From Halobacteriales archaeon QS_6_71_20 (GTDB taxonomy: Archaea > Halobacteriota > Halobacteria > Halobacteriales > Haloferacaceae), in contig PXRU01000002.1 of NCBI GenBank assembly GCA_003020945.1, forward strand, positions 158,097-222,096: DNA of 64,000 nucleotides, in the 5' to 3' direction. Positions 8,294-16,714 of the stretch are shown piece after piece. The position numbers and the translations under genes were made by a program. The notes beneath the pieces are model-generated. The model had not been told where the DNA came from and searched no databases. It worked only from the letters and a program-made list of their open reading frames with translations. Numbering within the stretch: the stretch's first letter is position 1; the number at the start of each line of letters is the position of its first letter.

Positions 8294-9747
8294 CAGGCAC
8301 CACCCCCGCGGCCGCTGGCGCCGCCCGCCTCCTCGGCGTCGGACTCGGGGTCGATCGCGTCGCGGACGCCGTCGCCGAGCGCGTTGAACCCCGTCACGAC
8401 GAGCGTGATCAGCACGCCGGGGATGAGCGAGATGTGCCAGGAGGCGGTCGTCACGTACTCCTGGCCGGCGTTGACGGCGCGACCCCACTCCGGCGTCGGC
8501 GGGTTGACGCCGAGGCCGAGAAACGACAGCCCCGCGATGGCGATGATCGCGCCGCCGAGCGTCATCGAGCCGTACACGAGCACGTAGCCGGTGATGTACG
8601 GGAGCATGTGCTTGCGCATGATCGTCGTCGGCGTCTGGCCGAACGACTTCGCGGCGTCGACCCACTCGCGGTTCGACACCTGCAGCGCCGGCCCCCGGAA
8701 CGACCGCCACATCGCGGGCCAGCCCGTCCCGGCGAAGATGAGCGCGAGCACGAACGCCCCCGAGTAGATCTTCCCGATCCACGTCCCCGAGAGGATCACC
8801 GACAGCATGATCAACAGGAGCAACTGCGGCATCCCGAGCACGGCGTCGGAGACCAGCACCGCCCCCAGGTCGACCTTCCCCTTGTAGTACGCCGACAGCA
8901 GCGCGAGCACGATCGCAACGGTCACCGAGAGTCCGACCGAGACCAGCCCGATCACCAGCGAGATCCGCGAGCCGTGGGCGATGAAGGTGAACAGATCCTT
9001 CCCCCCGGGCAGCGTCCCGAACGGGTGGAACCGACCGAAGTCGTCGTACTGCATCGGTCCGACGTTCTCCTGCGGCGTCCCCTGGGACCCCGACCCGAGG
9101 TTCGCCTGGCCGACGGTGACCGTCTCGGTTCCGCTGCCGGTCCAGTAGGTGATCTCGTGGCTGTACGGGTTCTCCAGGTTCGCCGCGGTTGTCGTCGGGC
9201 TGAGCGCGGGCGCGAACGCCACCATCACGAGGAACATGACGACGACGGCGACGCCGAACAGCCCCCACCTGTGGCCCCGGAAGCGGTCGATCACGTCGTC
9301 GCGGGGCGTCCAGTCGGCGATGCGGTAGTGGGTTCGGTAGCGCTCGTAGCCGACCCACAGCCACCCGAGCGTCACGAAGGAGTAGGCGTAGATCAGCGCC
9401 GCGCGCAGCAGCCACGCCACGTCCGGCGCCAGCCCGAGGAACGTCCCGACGTAGCCGCTGCCGTCGTAGTACCCCCGATTGGGGATCGTCTCCCGCGACA
9501 GTAACGTCGGGATCGCGTCGGCGGCCCGCTCCAGCGCCGCCAGCCCCGCGGGGACGGCGACTCCGGGGAGGGCCGCGACGGCGTCCGCGAGCCCAGAGGC
9601 GAGCAGCTGCGCGACGGCGCCCGCCTGGAGCCCGAACAGCACGGCGGCGACCCCGACCCACACCGCGGCCGGCCGGGGGTTTCGCATGACTCGTCGGGAG
9701 AGCGGTGCCGCCTCGCGGTCGGTGTACGTGGTCGGTGGTGTCGCCAT
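8293..9747 (-). CDS. peptide ABC transporter permease (DppC/OppC-like), long form
   Basis: A 484-residue permease. The C-terminal 270 residues form the binding-protein-dependent transport domain, with the EAA-loop region around 'EWVDAAKSFGQTPTTIMRKH' that contacts the ATPase. Family members are usually about 300 residues. The extra 180 N-terminal residues contain a hydrophobic helix near residue 30-50, an extracellular-looking stretch and a second helix pair before the conserved 'RFRGHRWGLFGVAVVVMFLV'. Such extended DppC proteins occur in haloarchaea. It sits 3 bp after the first permease gene and overlaps the following ATPase gene. The substrate is not decided by sequence. Confidence 0.88.
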   Translation of the reverse strand: MATPPTTYTDREAAPLSRRVMRNPRPAAVWVGVAAVLFGLQAGAVAQLLASGLADAVAALPGVAVPAGLAALERAADAIPTLLSRETIPNRGYYDGSGYVGTFLGLAPDVAWLLRAALIYAYSFVTLGWLWVGYERYRTHYRIADWTPRDDVIDRFRGHRWGLFGVAVVVMFLVMVAFAPALSPTTTAANLENPYSHEITYWTGSGTETVTVGQANLGSGSQGTPQENVGPMQYDDFGRFHPFGTLPGGKDLFTFIAHGSRISLVIGLVSVGLSVTVAIVLALLSAYYKGKVDLGAVLVSDAVLGMPQLLLLIMLSVILSGTWIGKIYSGAFVLALIFAGTGWPAMWRSFRGPALQVSNREWVDAAKSFGQTPTTIMRKHMLPYITGYVLVYGSMTLGGAIIAIAGLSFLGLGVNPPTPEWGRAVNAGQEYVTTASWHISLIPGVLITLVVTGFNALGDGVRDAIDPESDAEEAGGASGRGGGA

Positions 9748-9750
9748 CGG

Positions 9751-10797
9751 TCAGGTCCCCTCGTAGCCCACGCGGGGGTCGATCAGCGTGTAGAGAACGT
9801 CCTGTGCGAGGTTGATGCTCAGGAGGAGGACGATGAACACGAACATCAGCGACCCCACGAGCGGGAGGTCGCCCTGGATCGCCGCGTCGAAGAACAGCTT
9901 CCCCATCCCGTTGATGCCGAACACCGACTCGACGAGGACGCTCCCGCCGATTAGCAGGAACGCCTCCGTGGTGATGACGGGGACCAGCGGGACGAGCGCG
10001 TTCCGGAACACGTGCTTCCAGACGATCGCGCGCCCCGAGACGCCGCGAGCGCGCGCGAACTCGACGTACTGTTCGTTCTTCGCCTCCAGCACGGCCGTCC
10101 GGCCGATCCGCATCTCGTTGCCCATCGACGCCGACCCCAGCACGACCGCCGCGGGGAGGACCTTCTTGATCGCCGCGAGGGTGTCGCGCGGCTGGGTGAA
10201 CAACGCCAGCGGGTCGCCGGCCATGTACGACAGCCCCGGATTGCCCGTCACCCCCGTCGGAAGCCGGATCAGGAACGAGTCCCAATCGAACCCCAGCAGC
10301 GACTCGGAGCCGACCAGGACGGCAAGCAGGATGACCGCCAGCCAGAAGTTCGGCATCGCGCGCCAGACGATCCCCGAGACGGAGGCGATGTAGTCGGCGA
10401 CGGTGTTCGAGCGGATCCCGGCGTAAAACCCCAGCGGGATCCCGACACAGACCGCGATGAGCACCGACCAGAAGCCGAGCCACACCGTCCGCGGGAGGAA
10501 ATCGAGCACGAGCGCGCCGACGCTGGAGCCGGGGTAGATCAGCCACGTCTGGCCCAGATCCAGCGTGAACAGACTCCACATCCAGTCGACGTAGTGTTGC
10601 AGCGGCGGCTGGTCGAGGCCCAGCTCCGTCCGGGCCGCCTCGTACTTCGTCTCGGTGAGGCGTTCGCTGCCGCTGAGGAGGTTCGCCGCGGGGTCCACCG
10701 GGCCCTGATAGATGATGAACCAGGTCATGCTGGTTCCGAGCCACAGGACGGGGACGGCCATCAGGACCCGCTTGAGTATGTATTTCAGCCGGTTCAT
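9751..10797 (-). CDS. peptide ABC transporter permease (DppB/OppB-like)
   Basis: A 348-residue inner-membrane permease. It begins with the typical 'RLKYILKRVLMAVPVLWLG' helix, carries a periplasm-side domain, and has the transport domain with the EAA region 'VEFARARGVSGRAIVWKHVF'. It ends 'LYTLIDPRVGYEGT', a family hallmark. The track's start lies far upstream within the binding-protein gene in another frame; MNRLKY is the sensible start. It follows the binding-protein gene by 83 bp and precedes the second permease by 3 bp. Confidence 0.92.
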   Translation of the reverse strand: MNRLKYILKRVLMAVPVLWLGTSMTWFIIYQGPVDPAANLLSGSERLTETKYEAARTELGLDQPPLQHYVDWMWSLFTLDLGQTWLIYPGSSVGALVLDFLPRTVWLGFWSVLIAVCVGIPLGFYAGIRSNTVADYIASVSGIVWRAMPNFWLAVILLAVLVGSESLLGFDWDSFLIRLPTGVTGNPGLSYMAGDPLALFTQPRDTLAAIKKVLPAAVVLGSASMGNEMRIGRTAVLEAKNEQYVEFARARGVSGRAIVWKHVFRNALVPLVPVITTEAFLLIGGSVLVESVFGINGMGKLFFDAAIQGDLPLVGSLMFVFIVLLLSINLAQDVLYTLIDPRVGYEGT

Positions 10798-10880
10798 TGG
10801 TGTCGGAGGCGTCGAAGTCGTTGGGTCGTTCGATCGCGGTACGAAAACCCTGACGGAACGCGGACGGCCCGCCGCGCCGA

Positions 10881-13043
10881 TCAGCTCCCGTCCTGGTCCT
10901 CGAGGGTGAGGGTGTCGAACGTCTGGTCCTCCATCGTGCCGGACATCCGGACGTTCACGCGGTCGTGCCACAGGCGCTGGTTGACCGAGTGGACGAGCGG
11001 GAGCTCCTGGACGGCCGCCCAGTTGACCTCCTCCTGGAGGTAGTACACCTCGTTGCGGGCGCGCTGCTCGGCGTCGCTGGGCCCGCGGTTGTCGAGGTAG
11101 CTGTCCCACGCCCGGTCGGCTTCGAGCATGAGCGGGTCGAACGGCGCCTGCGTCGACTCCGCCTCGCCGTGGTCGTAGCCGGCGTCGTCGATCGCCGTCT
11201 CCAGCTCGTCGGGGGCGACGTCCTCGATGGCGACACGGACCTCGTTGCCGTCGGTGTTGACCTTCACGTGGTCCTCGGGGAAGTCGCCGTCGAGCTGCTC
11301 GTACACGTTTGCGCGCACCGTCGAGCTGTCGTCGCCGTCGAAGTCGACGTCCGAGCAGACGACCTGGTACGTCCACCGCGTGAACATCCCGCTGGGCTCG
11401 TCGTACGGCGGGATGAACCGGAGGAAGTTGTCCGACTCCGGCCACTCCATCCCGTCGCCGAGCGAGAACATGTCCATCGCGCCGTTGAGCGCCTGTCCGA
11501 TGACCGTCCCGAAGTCGGCCTTCACGATGTTGATGTCGATGTAGGCGGCCTGCGCCTTGTCGCGCAGCGTCTGGGCGATCGAGTCCCAGGCGCCGTCGCC
11601 CGAGAACACCGTGAATTCCACCTCGTAGGGATCGTCCTCGCCGTAGCCGGCCTCCTCCATGACGCGCTGGGCCTCGCCGATCCGGGCCTCGCCGGCCCCG
11701 TACGGGTAGCCGTCGGAGAACTGATCCAGCTGGTTGCGGAAACCGTCCTCGTAGTGTTTCGTGTAGTTCTCGCTGGGGTTCTCGTCCTCGCGGGTCATGA
11801 ACGCGCCCGGCGGCGTGAGGTGGTACGCCGACGGGGAGAGCCCCTTGTACACGTCCTGGGAGATCCGCTCCTGGTTGATCAGGTACGCGATGGCCCGCCG
11901 GACCGGCTTCGGCGTTCGCGCGCAGTTGAAGACGATGTAATCGGTGTCGAGCGCGGGCGCCTCGCCGTAGTTGACCGTCTCGCCGTTCCCGAGGTCGTAC
12001 GTCCCCGTGCGGTAGGTGCCGCGGTCGCGGTCGATGCTGCGGTCGTCGGCGTTGAACTCCGCGGTCGGCATCCCTTCCTGCTGCTCGAGCAGCACGTCGA
12101 GGTTCCCGTTCGTGAACCTGGAGAAGCGGGTCTGCTGATTGCCGATCACCGTGTAGACCATCTCGTCGATGTACGGCCCCTCGTCGTGGTAGTCGTCGAA
12201 CGCCGTCAGCGTGAGCGAGTCACCCTTGCTCCACGACTCCACCTCGAAGGGACCGGTACCCGCGAAGAACGGCCCGTCGCCGTCCGTCGAGAAGTACTCC
12301 TGGTAGTCGTACTCGCCCTCGTACATGAGCCCGTCCACGCCCTCGTGGTCCTCGTAGTCCTTGGGGTACGCGACCGAGCCCTCCGGGATCGGAGCGAACG
12401 CGCCGCCCGCGATCTGTGCCAGCGTCTCGGTGAACGCCGACTCCAGCGTGAACCGGAACGTGTAGTCGTCGACCGCCTCGACGGCCAGCGTCCCCGGGAT
12501 GTACGCCGCGACGCCGTCGATGTCGTCCTGCTTCTCGTGTCGAACGGTGAAGGTGTCACCGACGATGTCGTCGGCGTTGCGGGTCTCCTCGGCGCCCGCG
12601 AGCCGCTCCCACGAGTAGACGAGGTCGTCGGCCGTCAGCTCCTGACCGTTGTGGAACTGGACGCCCTGCTTCAGCTGGAAGGTGTACGTGAGTCCGTCGT
12701 CGGAGACCTGATAGTCCTCCGCGAGGTTGCCCACCGGCGGGAGGTCGCCGTCGGGGAACGTGAGCAGCGACCCGTTGTACTGGTTGTAGCCCGCGCCCGA
12801 CCCCTTCGCGTTGACGGGGTCGAGCGTCTGGACCGGCCCGTCGGACGCGAGCTGGAGCGTCCCGCCCGTGTACTCGTTCTCCGACTCCGGGGTCGCCGTC
12901 GCCGTCTCCATCGAGCCCTCGGTCTCGGTGGCCGTCTCCGTCGACTGTTCGTCCGGTTGGTTCCCCGAGCAGCCCGCGAGCGCCGCCGCCACGCCCGAGC
13001 CTGCCGCCGCGAGGAAGCGCCGCCGAGTGGTGTCCTCCGACAT
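10881..13043 (-). CDS. peptide ABC transporter substrate-binding lipoprotein (SBP_bac_5 family)
   Basis: A 720-residue extracellular binding protein. The Tat signal 'TRRRFLAAAGSGVAAALAGC' contains the lipobox 'LAGC', so it is exported folded and lipid-anchored. An acidic Thr/Glu-rich linker precedes the binding domain, which starts 'GGTLQLASDGPVQTLDPVNA' and contains the family segment 'VGNLAEDYQVSDDGLTYTFQLK'. The ATG lies one codon inside the track's GTG start. It is the first gene of the transporter operon; a TATATA element lies about 70 bp upstream. The family carries peptides, nickel or other solutes, and the ligand here is unknown. Confidence 0.92.
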   Translation of the reverse strand: MSEDTTRRRFLAAAGSGVAAALAGCSGNQPDEQSTETATETEGSMETATATPESENEYTGGTLQLASDGPVQTLDPVNAKGSGAGYNQYNGSLLTFPDGDLPPVGNLAEDYQVSDDGLTYTFQLKQGVQFHNGQELTADDLVYSWERLAGAEETRNADDIVGDTFTVRHEKQDDIDGVAAYIPGTLAVEAVDDYTFRFTLESAFTETLAQIAGGAFAPIPEGSVAYPKDYEDHEGVDGLMYEGEYDYQEYFSTDGDGPFFAGTGPFEVESWSKGDSLTLTAFDDYHDEGPYIDEMVYTVIGNQQTRFSRFTNGNLDVLLEQQEGMPTAEFNADDRSIDRDRGTYRTGTYDLGNGETVNYGEAPALDTDYIVFNCARTPKPVRRAIAYLINQERISQDVYKGLSPSAYHLTPPGAFMTREDENPSENYTKHYEDGFRNQLDQFSDGYPYGAGEARIGEAQRVMEEAGYGEDDPYEVEFTVFSGDGAWDSIAQTLRDKAQAAYIDINIVKADFGTVIGQALNGAMDMFSLGDGMEWPESDNFLRFIPPYDEPSGMFTRWTYQVVCSDVDFDGDDSSTVRANVYEQLDGDFPEDHVKVNTDGNEVRVAIEDVAPDELETAIDDAGYDHGEAESTQAPFDPLMLEADRAWDSYLDNRGPSDAEQRARNEVYYLQEEVNWAAVQELPLVHSVNQRLWHDRVNVRMSGTMEDQTFDTLTLEDQDGS

Positions 13044-13109
13044 CACGTGGACAGCACTATCGACGCATCAAATAGCTTGCCATCCGCGTCCCCGTGTGGA
13101 TATTGTGCG

Positions 13110-13150
13110 TTATATATCCCTCCCACGTGCACGTCCGTGTATTTGCGGAC
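13110..13150. promoter_or_regulatory. divergent control region: TATA element and short inverted repeat
   Basis: Between the transporter operon and the divergent phosphoesterase gene lie TTATATA (13110-13116) and an inverted repeat GTCCG-8 nt-CGGAC (13133-13150). The TATA element could serve the leftward operon with a leader of about 40 nt. The inverted repeat is a candidate operator for either direction. Both are direct sequence observations; function is inferred from position. Confidence 0.4.
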
Positions 13151-13239
13151 ATTGTCCATTGAGGATAGCCGCCGGGCCGCCGGCGCGGTCGACCGGGCGG
13201 GACCGGGGCCGTTTTGGGGCGGGTGGCCCAGACGTCCGT

Positions 13240-14205
13240 ATGGTCTCACCCCTCGACCGCGACGGGCCGCCGTCGGGGCTGCCGATGGCACGCCTCGCAC
13301 TGCCCGCGACCGACGACCGAACGCGCCTCGCCGTCGTCGCCGACCCCCACCTCTCGACGCGGGAGTCGGGCACATCGAAGCTGTTCGAGCGCACGGAGAC
13401 GCACGTCGCGAACGCCGTCGCCGACATCGCCGAGCGCGACGTGGACGCGACGCTGTGCGTCGGCGACATCACGAAGGACGGCGAGCCGTGGAACTTCGAC
13501 CGCTTCGACGAGCTGATCGGCGACCTGGACGCCCCGTTCTACTCCATCCCGGGCAACCACGACGTCCCGAAGGAGGGGTACGACCACGAGAACCTTCCGA
13601 TGGGGGCGTTCGCCGAGCGGTACACGCCCGACGGCGAGGGGTTCCCCTTCCACGCCGAGGTCGGCGGGCTGGACGTGTTCGGCCTCAACACCGCCGGCAC
13701 GGCGGACCGGCTGTACGACTCTCACGCCGGCCGCGTGCCGCCGGCCCACCTCGACTGGCTCGACGAGCGGCTGCCCGAGGCGGACGCGCCGGTCGTGCTC
13801 GCGCACCACAACCTCCCGGCGATGTCCGAGCAGGTCCACGAGCACCGCGACCTCGCGGAGCCCGACATGTTCATCCCGCCCGAGATGGACGACCCCGAGC
13901 CGTTCGTGGAGACGCTCGTCCGCCACGAGGCGCCGCTGCTGCTCACGGGTCACCTCCATATGCCCTCCGCGGTCCGGGAGGGTCCCGTGCGGGAGCTGAT
14001 GATGCCGACCACGTGCTCGTTCCCGCAGGGCTACTGCCTCGTCGACGTGGGCCCCGAGGGCACCGAGGTCCGGTTCGTCCCCGTCGCCGACTTCGAGGGG
14101 ACGGTCGCCGGCCACCGGGAGCGCGCGACGGACTCGGTGACGGCCCGCGGGCTGACCGCGATGGCGGCGACGCGACTGGCGCAGTTCCCGCTGGTCGAGG
14201 AGTAG
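13240..14205 (+). CDS. calcineurin-like metallophosphoesterase
   Basis: A 321-residue enzyme with the metallophosphoesterase motif order: 'VVADPHLS' (D-x-H), 'CVGDITKDG' (GD), 'SIPGNHDV' (GNHD), 'LAHHNLP' (H) and 'LLTGHLHMP' (GHxH). It hydrolyses phosphate esters using a dinuclear metal centre; the substrate is not evident. The track ORF starts 143 codons upstream in non-acidic translation; I start at MVSPLD, with a TATA-like GTTTTGG about 27 nt before it. The stop is 3 bp before the GTG of the PfkB kinase, so the two form an operon and may act on one pathway. Confidence 0.87.
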   Translation: MVSPLDRDGPPSGLPMARLALPATDDRTRLAVVADPHLSTRESGTSKLFERTETHVANAVADIAERDVDATLCVGDITKDGEPWNFDRFDELIGDLDAPFYSIPGNHDVPKEGYDHENLPMGAFAERYTPDGEGFPFHAEVGGLDVFGLNTAGTADRLYDSHAGRVPPAHLDWLDERLPEADAPVVLAHHNLPAMSEQVHEHRDLAEPDMFIPPEMDDPEPFVETLVRHEAPLLLTGHLHMPSAVREGPVRELMMPTTCSFPQGYCLVDVGPEGTEVRFVPVADFEGTVAGHRERATDSVTARGLTAMAATRLAQFPLVEE

Positions 14206-14208
14206 GCC

Positions 14209-15234
14209 GTGACCGACTCGGAAGCGACCGACGGCGCGGTCGAACCCCGTGGCGACCGCGGGACCGACGCGGCCGACGTGGCCGACCCGGCCGACGGGGT
14301 CGGAGACGCCCCCGAGGTCGTGACGGTCGGCGCCGCGACCGTCGACCGCACCTACCGCGTCTCCAACATGCCTCGCCCGGACGGCGGCGCCTACGCCAAC
14401 GCCGTTGAGGAGTCGTTCGGCGGCGTGGGGGCGAACGTCGCGTGCGCGGCCGCGCGACTCGGCCGCTCGGCGGGCCTGATCGCCCGCCTCGGCGACGACG
14501 AGGCCGGCGAGCGCGTCGCCGCCGATCTCGCGTCGAGCCCGATCGACGACGACCGCGTGCGGCGGGAGCCGGGAACGAGCACGCACTGCGTGATCCTCCG
14601 CGACGGCGACGGCCGTCGCAGCATCGTCACGGCGGGCGACTCGGCCCGTCGCCTCCGGCTGGACGCCGCCGACCGTCGCCGCCTCGCGGGCGCCGACGCC
14701 GTCTTCCTCACGGCGTACAACCCCGACCCGGTCCACGGGACCGCGCTCGACCTCGCCGGGCGGTCGGACGCGCCGTCGGTCGCGTTCGACCTCTCGGGAC
14801 CGCTCGCGGAGCTGGCCGGGCGCGGCGCGAGCGAGTCGACCGTCGACCGCTGGGTCGAGGCGGCCGACCTCTTCGTGGTGGGTGACGTCGCCGCCGAGTC
14901 GTATCTCGGCCGCACCGGCCGCGAGGCCGCCGAGGCGCTCCGCGCCCGGGGCGCGGACCGGGTCGCCGCCACCGGCGGCTCGGCCGGCGCCGTGCTGGCG
15001 GACGGAACGGGCGTCCACGAACTGCCCGCCTTCGACGTGGCCGTCGCCGACGAGACCGGCGCTGGCGACGCCTACGTCGCGGCGCTGATCGACCGGTGGC
15101 TGCTGGCCGGTGAGCCCGCACGCGAGGCCGGGCGGTTCGCCGCCGCCGCCGCGGCGCTGAACGTACGGGAGCCGGGCGCGCGCGGCGGGCTCGCGACCGC
15201 CGACGCGGTCGAGGCGTTCCTCGCGGAGCGATAG
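14209..15234 (+). CDS. PfkB-family carbohydrate/nucleoside kinase
   Basis: A 341-residue ribokinase-like enzyme starting at GTG, 3 bp after the phosphoesterase. An acidic 35-residue N-terminus precedes the sugar-binding half with 'GGVGANVACAAARLG'. The C-terminal signature 'DETGAGDAYVAALI' contains the catalytic Asp and the anion hole. It would phosphorylate a sugar, sugar phosphate or nucleoside; specificity cannot be read. Its convergent neighbour is a BtpA-family TIM barrel, 29 bp away, which suggests a linked phosphosugar or nucleoside route. Confidence 0.87.
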   Translation: MTDSEATDGAVEPRGDRGTDAADVADPADGVGDAPEVVTVGAATVDRTYRVSNMPRPDGGAYANAVEESFGGVGANVACAAARLGRSAGLIARLGDDEAGERVAADLASSPIDDDRVRREPGTSTHCVILRDGDGRRSIVTAGDSARRLRLDAADRRRLAGADAVFLTAYNPDPVHGTALDLAGRSDAPSVAFDLSGPLAELAGRGASESTVDRWVEAADLFVVGDVAAESYLGRTGREAAEALRARGADRVAATGGSAGAVLADGTGVHELPAFDVAVADETGAGDAYVAALIDRWLLAGEPAREAGRFAAAAAALNVREPGARGGLATADAVEAFLAER

Positions 15235-15263
15235 GTCGATCTCGACCGCCTGGCAGCGACGAT

Positions 15264-16073
15264 CTACTCCCGTGCCGCCGCGACGAGCGCCCGGACGCGC
15301 TCCTCGGAGACGGGGTTGCCCACGTCGCCGTCGACCTTGAGCGCGGTGCCGACGACGACGCCGTCCGCGAGGTCGAGCAGATCGTCGACCGTCTCGGCGG
15401 TGACGCCGCTGCCGACGAGGACCGGGGTGTCGAGGTCGTTGGCGTCGCGTCGCTCGACGGCGTGTTCCAGGTCCGAGCGGTCGGTCGCGTGTCCCGTGCC
15501 GCTGCCGGTGACGACGACGGCGTCCGCGAGGCCGCGCTCGACGCCGTCGGCGACCGACTCGGCGGTGAACCCGCGGGCGGCGATCGGCGCGGAGTGTTTC
15601 ACGTCGTGGTCCGCGAGAACGGCCACGTCCGCGTCCAGCCGCTCGCGCAGGCGCATCGTCTCGTGGGCCCGCCCCTCGACGATCCCCTGGTCGGTCACGC
15701 GGGCGCCGGTGTGGACGTTCACTCGAACGAACGCCGCCCCCGTCGCGGCCGCGACCGAGAGGGCCGCCTCCCCGTCGTTGCGGAGGACGTTCACGCCGAC
15801 CGGGAGGTCGACCGCCTCCACGACCGCCCGCGTCGCGCGGGTCATGCTCGCGACGACGTGTTTGGGCACGTCGTCCGGGTAGAAGGGCGCGTCGCCGAAG
15901 TTCTCGACCATCACGGCGTCGACGCCGCCGGCCGCCAGCCGGCGAGCGTCGCGCTCGGCCGTCTCCACGATCGTCGCGCGGTCGCCGTCGAACCCCGGCG
16001 CGCCGGGCAACGCCGGGAGGTGGACCATCCCGACCACCGGGCTGGTGTCGTCCGGGAACAGGGAATCGAACAC
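15264..16073 (-). CDS. BtpA/SgcQ-family predicted TIM-barrel enzyme
   Basis: A 269-residue protein. Family features are 'PVVGMVHLPALPGAP' near the start, 'VDAVMVENFGDAPF', 'FVRVNVHTGARVTDQG', 'ADHDVKHSAPIAARG' and the phosphate-binding-like 'VLVGSGVTAETVDDLL' with 'GVVVGTALKVDG'. The family has a TIM-barrel fold; BtpA was named for photosystem I biogenesis, but most members have no known reaction. I start at the GTG giving VFDSLF, because the track's extra 69 residues are not acidic and contain a promoter-like A/T stretch. It is convergent with the kinase, and both probably handle related substrates. Confidence 0.82.
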   Translation of the reverse strand: MFDSLFPDDTSPVVGMVHLPALPGAPGFDGDRATIVETAERDARRLAAGGVDAVMVENFGDAPFYPDDVPKHVVASMTRATRAVVEAVDLPVGVNVLRNDGEAALSVAAATGAAFVRVNVHTGARVTDQGIVEGRAHETMRLRERLDADVAVLADHDVKHSAPIAARGFTAESVADGVERGLADAVVVTGSGTGHATDRSDLEHAVERRDANDLDTPVLVGSGVTAETVDDLLDLADGVVVGTALKVDGDVGNPVSEERVRALVAAARE

Positions 16074-16167
16074 GACCCCCGCTTCCGTCGGTTCCGGCGT
16101 GAGTCTGGCGGTTCGGGTGCGAAGTCGGTCGGGGTCGTACGGACGAGCTTGCGGTCGAGCGACCACA

Positions 16168-16196
16168 GATAAACAAAATGTCGCTATATCAAATCC
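16168..16196 (-). promoter_or_regulatory. GATATAGC-centred motif, copy B, upstream of the BtpA-family gene
   Basis: On the minus strand this reads GATTTGATATAGCGACATTT and continues to GTTTATC, 95-125 bp before the BtpA-family start and pointing at it. It is the best match to copy A at 0.43 kb. TTTATC resembles a haloarchaeal TATA box, so a promoter with a leader of about 70 nt is the simplest reading. Confidence 0.45.
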
Positions 16197-16318
16197 GTCT
16201 CGGGGCGTTGAGACGCCGGTGTTCGGAGAAAAGGGGACGGGCGACGTGGACGACGTGACCGACCCGGAAGCCCCCGGCATCTCGACGGTCGGATGACGGC
16301 GTCGAATCGTACGTCGAC

Positions 16319-16342
16319 CACTCGACGTGCGAGCGTCGAGTG
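16319..16342. repeat. perfect 9-bp-stem palindrome in the divergent region
   Basis: CACTCGACG-TGCGAG-CGTCGAGTG forms a perfect hairpin or dyad. A second, shorter dyad CTCGAA-CGA-TTCGAG lies at 16412-16426. Both sit between the leftward BtpA-family gene and the rightward ArsR operon, with no T-run, so an operator is more likely than a terminator. The rest of this 520-bp gap (16074-16594) holds motif copy B and the likely promoter ACTATTAG before the 37-residue gene. Confidence 0.45.
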
Positions 16343-16594
16343 ATCCGTCGAACGACGGTTCGGCGCGATCTATGACTCGGAGCCGTCATCTGTAACCGAG
16401 TGAATAGGACACTCGAACGATTCGAGATGTGGCGATACGAGGGTGCCGGTTCGGTAAACAGCTGTGAGTTCATCAGACTACCGGTGTAGCGCTCTCTGGT
16501 GAACGAATGAGATACTCGGAAGGCCAAACCGAGGGCTACAGTGCCCTGCTGCCGCCGGAAACTATTAGTAGCATATCGACTATCACCGATCTGT

Positions 16595-16708
16595 ATGACC
16601 GACTCGCTACTCGGCAAGATCACGGACACGCTGTTCGGAACTGCGTCCGGGACCGACGACGACGCTTGCTGTGGCGTCACGATCGAAGAAGTCGACGACG
16701 AAGCGTAA
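16595..16708 (+). CDS. 37-residue Cys-Cys protein upstream of arsR-like gene
   Basis: This ORF is too short for the track. It begins MTDSLLGKIT, contains 'DDACCGVTIEEVDDEA' and stops 6 bp before the ArsR start. Composition is acidic and haloarchaeal, and codons end in G/C. An A/T-rich ACTATTAG about 30 nt upstream fits a leaderless promoter. The adjacent cysteines suggest binding of a soft metal or metalloid, or redox chemistry, in step with the regulator and permease that follow; this is inference. No family is recognised. Confidence 0.68.
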   Translation: MTDSLLGKITDTLFGTASGTDDDACCGVTIEEVDDEA

Positions 16709-16714
16709 CCGAGC

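Noticed and set aside
7154-10744. 1196-residue ORF spanning ATPase and permeases
   Set aside because: Only the last 379 residues are a real ABC ATPase. The rest is an out-of-frame translation of the permease genes, rich in Arg and not acidic.
10965-14408. 1147-residue plus-strand ORF
   Set aside because: Antisense shadow of the substrate-binding protein gene, running on out of frame through the phosphoesterase gene.
13246-16176. 976-residue minus-strand ORF
   Set aside because: Shadow of the phosphoesterase, kinase and BtpA-family genes; no domain is recognisable in it.
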